Below are positions 5,202 through 6,358 of a DNA stretch of 6,358 bases, one piece after another. The notes beneath the pieces are model-generated. The model saw nothing but the letters and a program-made list of their open reading frames with translations. It did no database searches and had not been told where the DNA came from. Position numbers and translations under genes: made by a program. The DNA is from Wenzhouxiangella sp. Lineage in GTDB: Bacteria; Pseudomonadota; Gammaproteobacteria; Xanthomonadales; Wenzhouxiangellaceae. The stretch lies in NCBI GenBank assembly GCA_007127425.1, contig SKZJ01000282.1:1-6358 (forward strand). The letters run 5' to 3'. The first letter of the stretch is position 1, and the number at the start of each line of letters is the position of its first letter.

Positions 5202-6358
5202 TCAATACATCGAGTCAATCAGATTACCGTACTTCTTTTCCACCTGTGCGCGTTTGAGTTTCATGGTCGCGGTCAGTTCTTCGTCATCGGCGCTGAGCAT
5301 GACATCGATCAGGCGGAAATCCTTGATCTGCTCGACCCGGGCAAACTCACTATTGACCTCTTCGACCACTTCTCCGATCAGTTCCTTGACTGCTTCGGCC
5401 CGGCACAGCGAGCGGAAGTCTGAAAACGGCACCTGGCGGCGCTGGGCCCAGGTCTCGACATTGTCGCGGTCGATCATGATCAGGCAGGTCAGGTACTTGC
5501 GCTTGTCGCCGATGACCACCGCATCGGCAATATAGGGCGAGAACTTCATCCGGCTTTCCATTTCGGCCGGCGCGATATTCTTGCCACCGGCGGTGATGAT
5601 GATGTCCTTGATCCGGCCGGTGATGGTCAGCATGCCTTCGTCCATCCGACCACTGTCGCCGGTGTGCAGCCAGCCGTCGCGCACCTCCTCGGCGGTCTGT
5701 TCGGGACGCTTCCAGTAGCCCTCGAACACATGCCCACCGCGCACCAGGATTTCGCCGTCGTCGGCAACGCGCACCTCGGTGTCCGGCAGCGGCGCGCCGA
5801 CCGAGCCGATCCGGTCCCGGTCCGGCGTGTTGACCGAGATGATGCCGGTGGTCTCGGTCATGCCGTAGCCTTCGAACAGTGGCACGCCGATGGCCCTGAA
5901 CCAGCGAATCAGCTCCGGGGCGATCGGGGCGGCACCGGTGGTGGCGCGACGGATGCGGCGCATGCCGATCAGGTCGCGCAGGTTCTTCAGCACCACAAGA
6001 TCCCAGAAGAAGTGACGCAGGCGCAGCCCCATGCCCGGCTTTTCGACCGCGTTGAAATCATGCCCGGCCCGCAGCGCACGGTCGAAGGCCCAGCGACCGA
6101 ATGCGGTGGCTTCACGGCGCTGGTCGGTGATGGCGCTGTAGAGCTTTTCCCACAGGCGAGGCACGGCGGTGAAGGCATGGGGCGAAATCTCGCGCAGGTT
6201 GTCGAACACGGTTTCGGGACTTTCGGCAAAGTTGACCCGCACGCCCTTGAAAATGGGCATTTCCACCGAGATAAGGCGTTCGAGAATGTGACTCAAGGGC
6301 AAAAAGCACAGCTGCTCGTCGTGCTCGAACATATCCAGCACCCGCTCGCCACGATCGA
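5202..6358 (-). CDS. Long-chain fatty acid--CoA ligase (AMP-binding), C-terminal part
   Basis: The reading frame is open to the right window edge, so the true start lies outside. A GTG at 6341 falls inside conserved sequence (GERVLDMFEHDEQLCFLPLSH) and is not the start. About 385 residues of an expected ~600-650 are visible. The enzyme would activate a fatty or related carboxylic acid with ATP to an acyl-AMP, then transfer it to CoA. Counting from 6341, the visible motifs are LPLSHILER (14-22), TTGAAP (134-139), YGMTETTG (159-166), GWLHTGDSGRMDEG (223-236) with the ribose-binding Asp229, and TGRIKDIIITAGGKNIAP (241-258). A C-terminal TATMKLKR (about 357-364) holds the likely catalytic lysine, K361. 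The ATP-binding P-loop (YTSGTTG-type) is beyond the edge. No break is seen. It lies upstream of the LivK-type gene, a common association. Confidence 0.93.
   Translation of the reverse strand, partial: DRGERVLDMFEHDEQLCFLPLSHILERLISVEMPIFKGVRVNFAESPETVFDNLREISPHAFTAVPRLWEKLYSAITDQRREATAFGRWAFDRALRAGHDFNAVEKPGMGLRLRHFFWDLVVLKNLRDLIGMRRIRRATTGAAPIAPELIRWFRAIGVPLFEGYGMTETTGIISVNTPDRDRIGSVGAPLPDTEVRVADDGEILVRGGHVFEGYWKRPEQTAEEVRDGWLHTGDSGRMDEGMLTITGRIKDIIITAGGKNIAPAEMESRMKFSPYIADAVVIGDKRKYLTCLIMIDRDNVETWAQRRQVPFSDFRSLCRAEAVKELIGEVVEEVNSEFARVEQIKDFRLIDVMLSADDEELTATMKLKRAQVEKKYGNLIDSMY

Overview
The window looks like chromosomal DNA of a GC-rich Gram-negative bacterium, most likely a gammaproteobacterium. 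The evidence is two lipoprotein signal peptides, a UPF0391/DUF1328 membrane protein, a CsbD-like protein and a proteobacterial-type Crp/Fnr regulator. A genus cannot be named from the sequence alone.

Left part (1-1608): the first ~124 bases look like the right half of a palindromic mobile element (MITE or IS end), cut by the window edge, and they stop exactly at the stop codon of the first gene. Then comes a small stress-type cluster. A CsbD-like protein and a short acidic lipoprotein overlap by 23 bp on the minus strand. A 54-residue DUF1328 membrane protein diverges from them on the plus strand. It runs tail to tail, with no spacer, into a Crp/Fnr-type regulator on the minus strand, whose best start is a GTG at 1608. 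The four genes probably form a stress module with its own regulator; that link is inference.

Middle part (1609-3872): the plus strand carries an unrecognised 144-residue helical protein (1877-2311) and a 12-TM major facilitator protein (2422-3816) that resembles the MFSD1 family. A good sigma-70-like promoter precedes the transporter, and a nested hairpin lies at its stop codon.

Right part (3873-6358): the minus strand carries two co-directional genes. One is the C-terminal part of a long-chain acyl-CoA ligase (AMP-binding family), whose start lies beyond the right edge. Downstream of it is a LivK-type ABC substrate-binding lipoprotein. Between them lies a pair of inverted REP-like hairpins whose stems differ by compensatory changes. 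Liv-type transporter genes and an acyl-CoA ligase are often clustered, so the pair may belong to an uptake-and-activation locus for a hydrophobic or aromatic carboxylic acid; the ligand is unknown.

No tRNA, rRNA, CRISPR array or intact transposase gene was seen. No wholly new system is evident. The items most worth a second look are the palindromic element at the left edge, the REP pair at 5106-5196, the MFSD1-like transporter and the unrecognised 144-residue protein.
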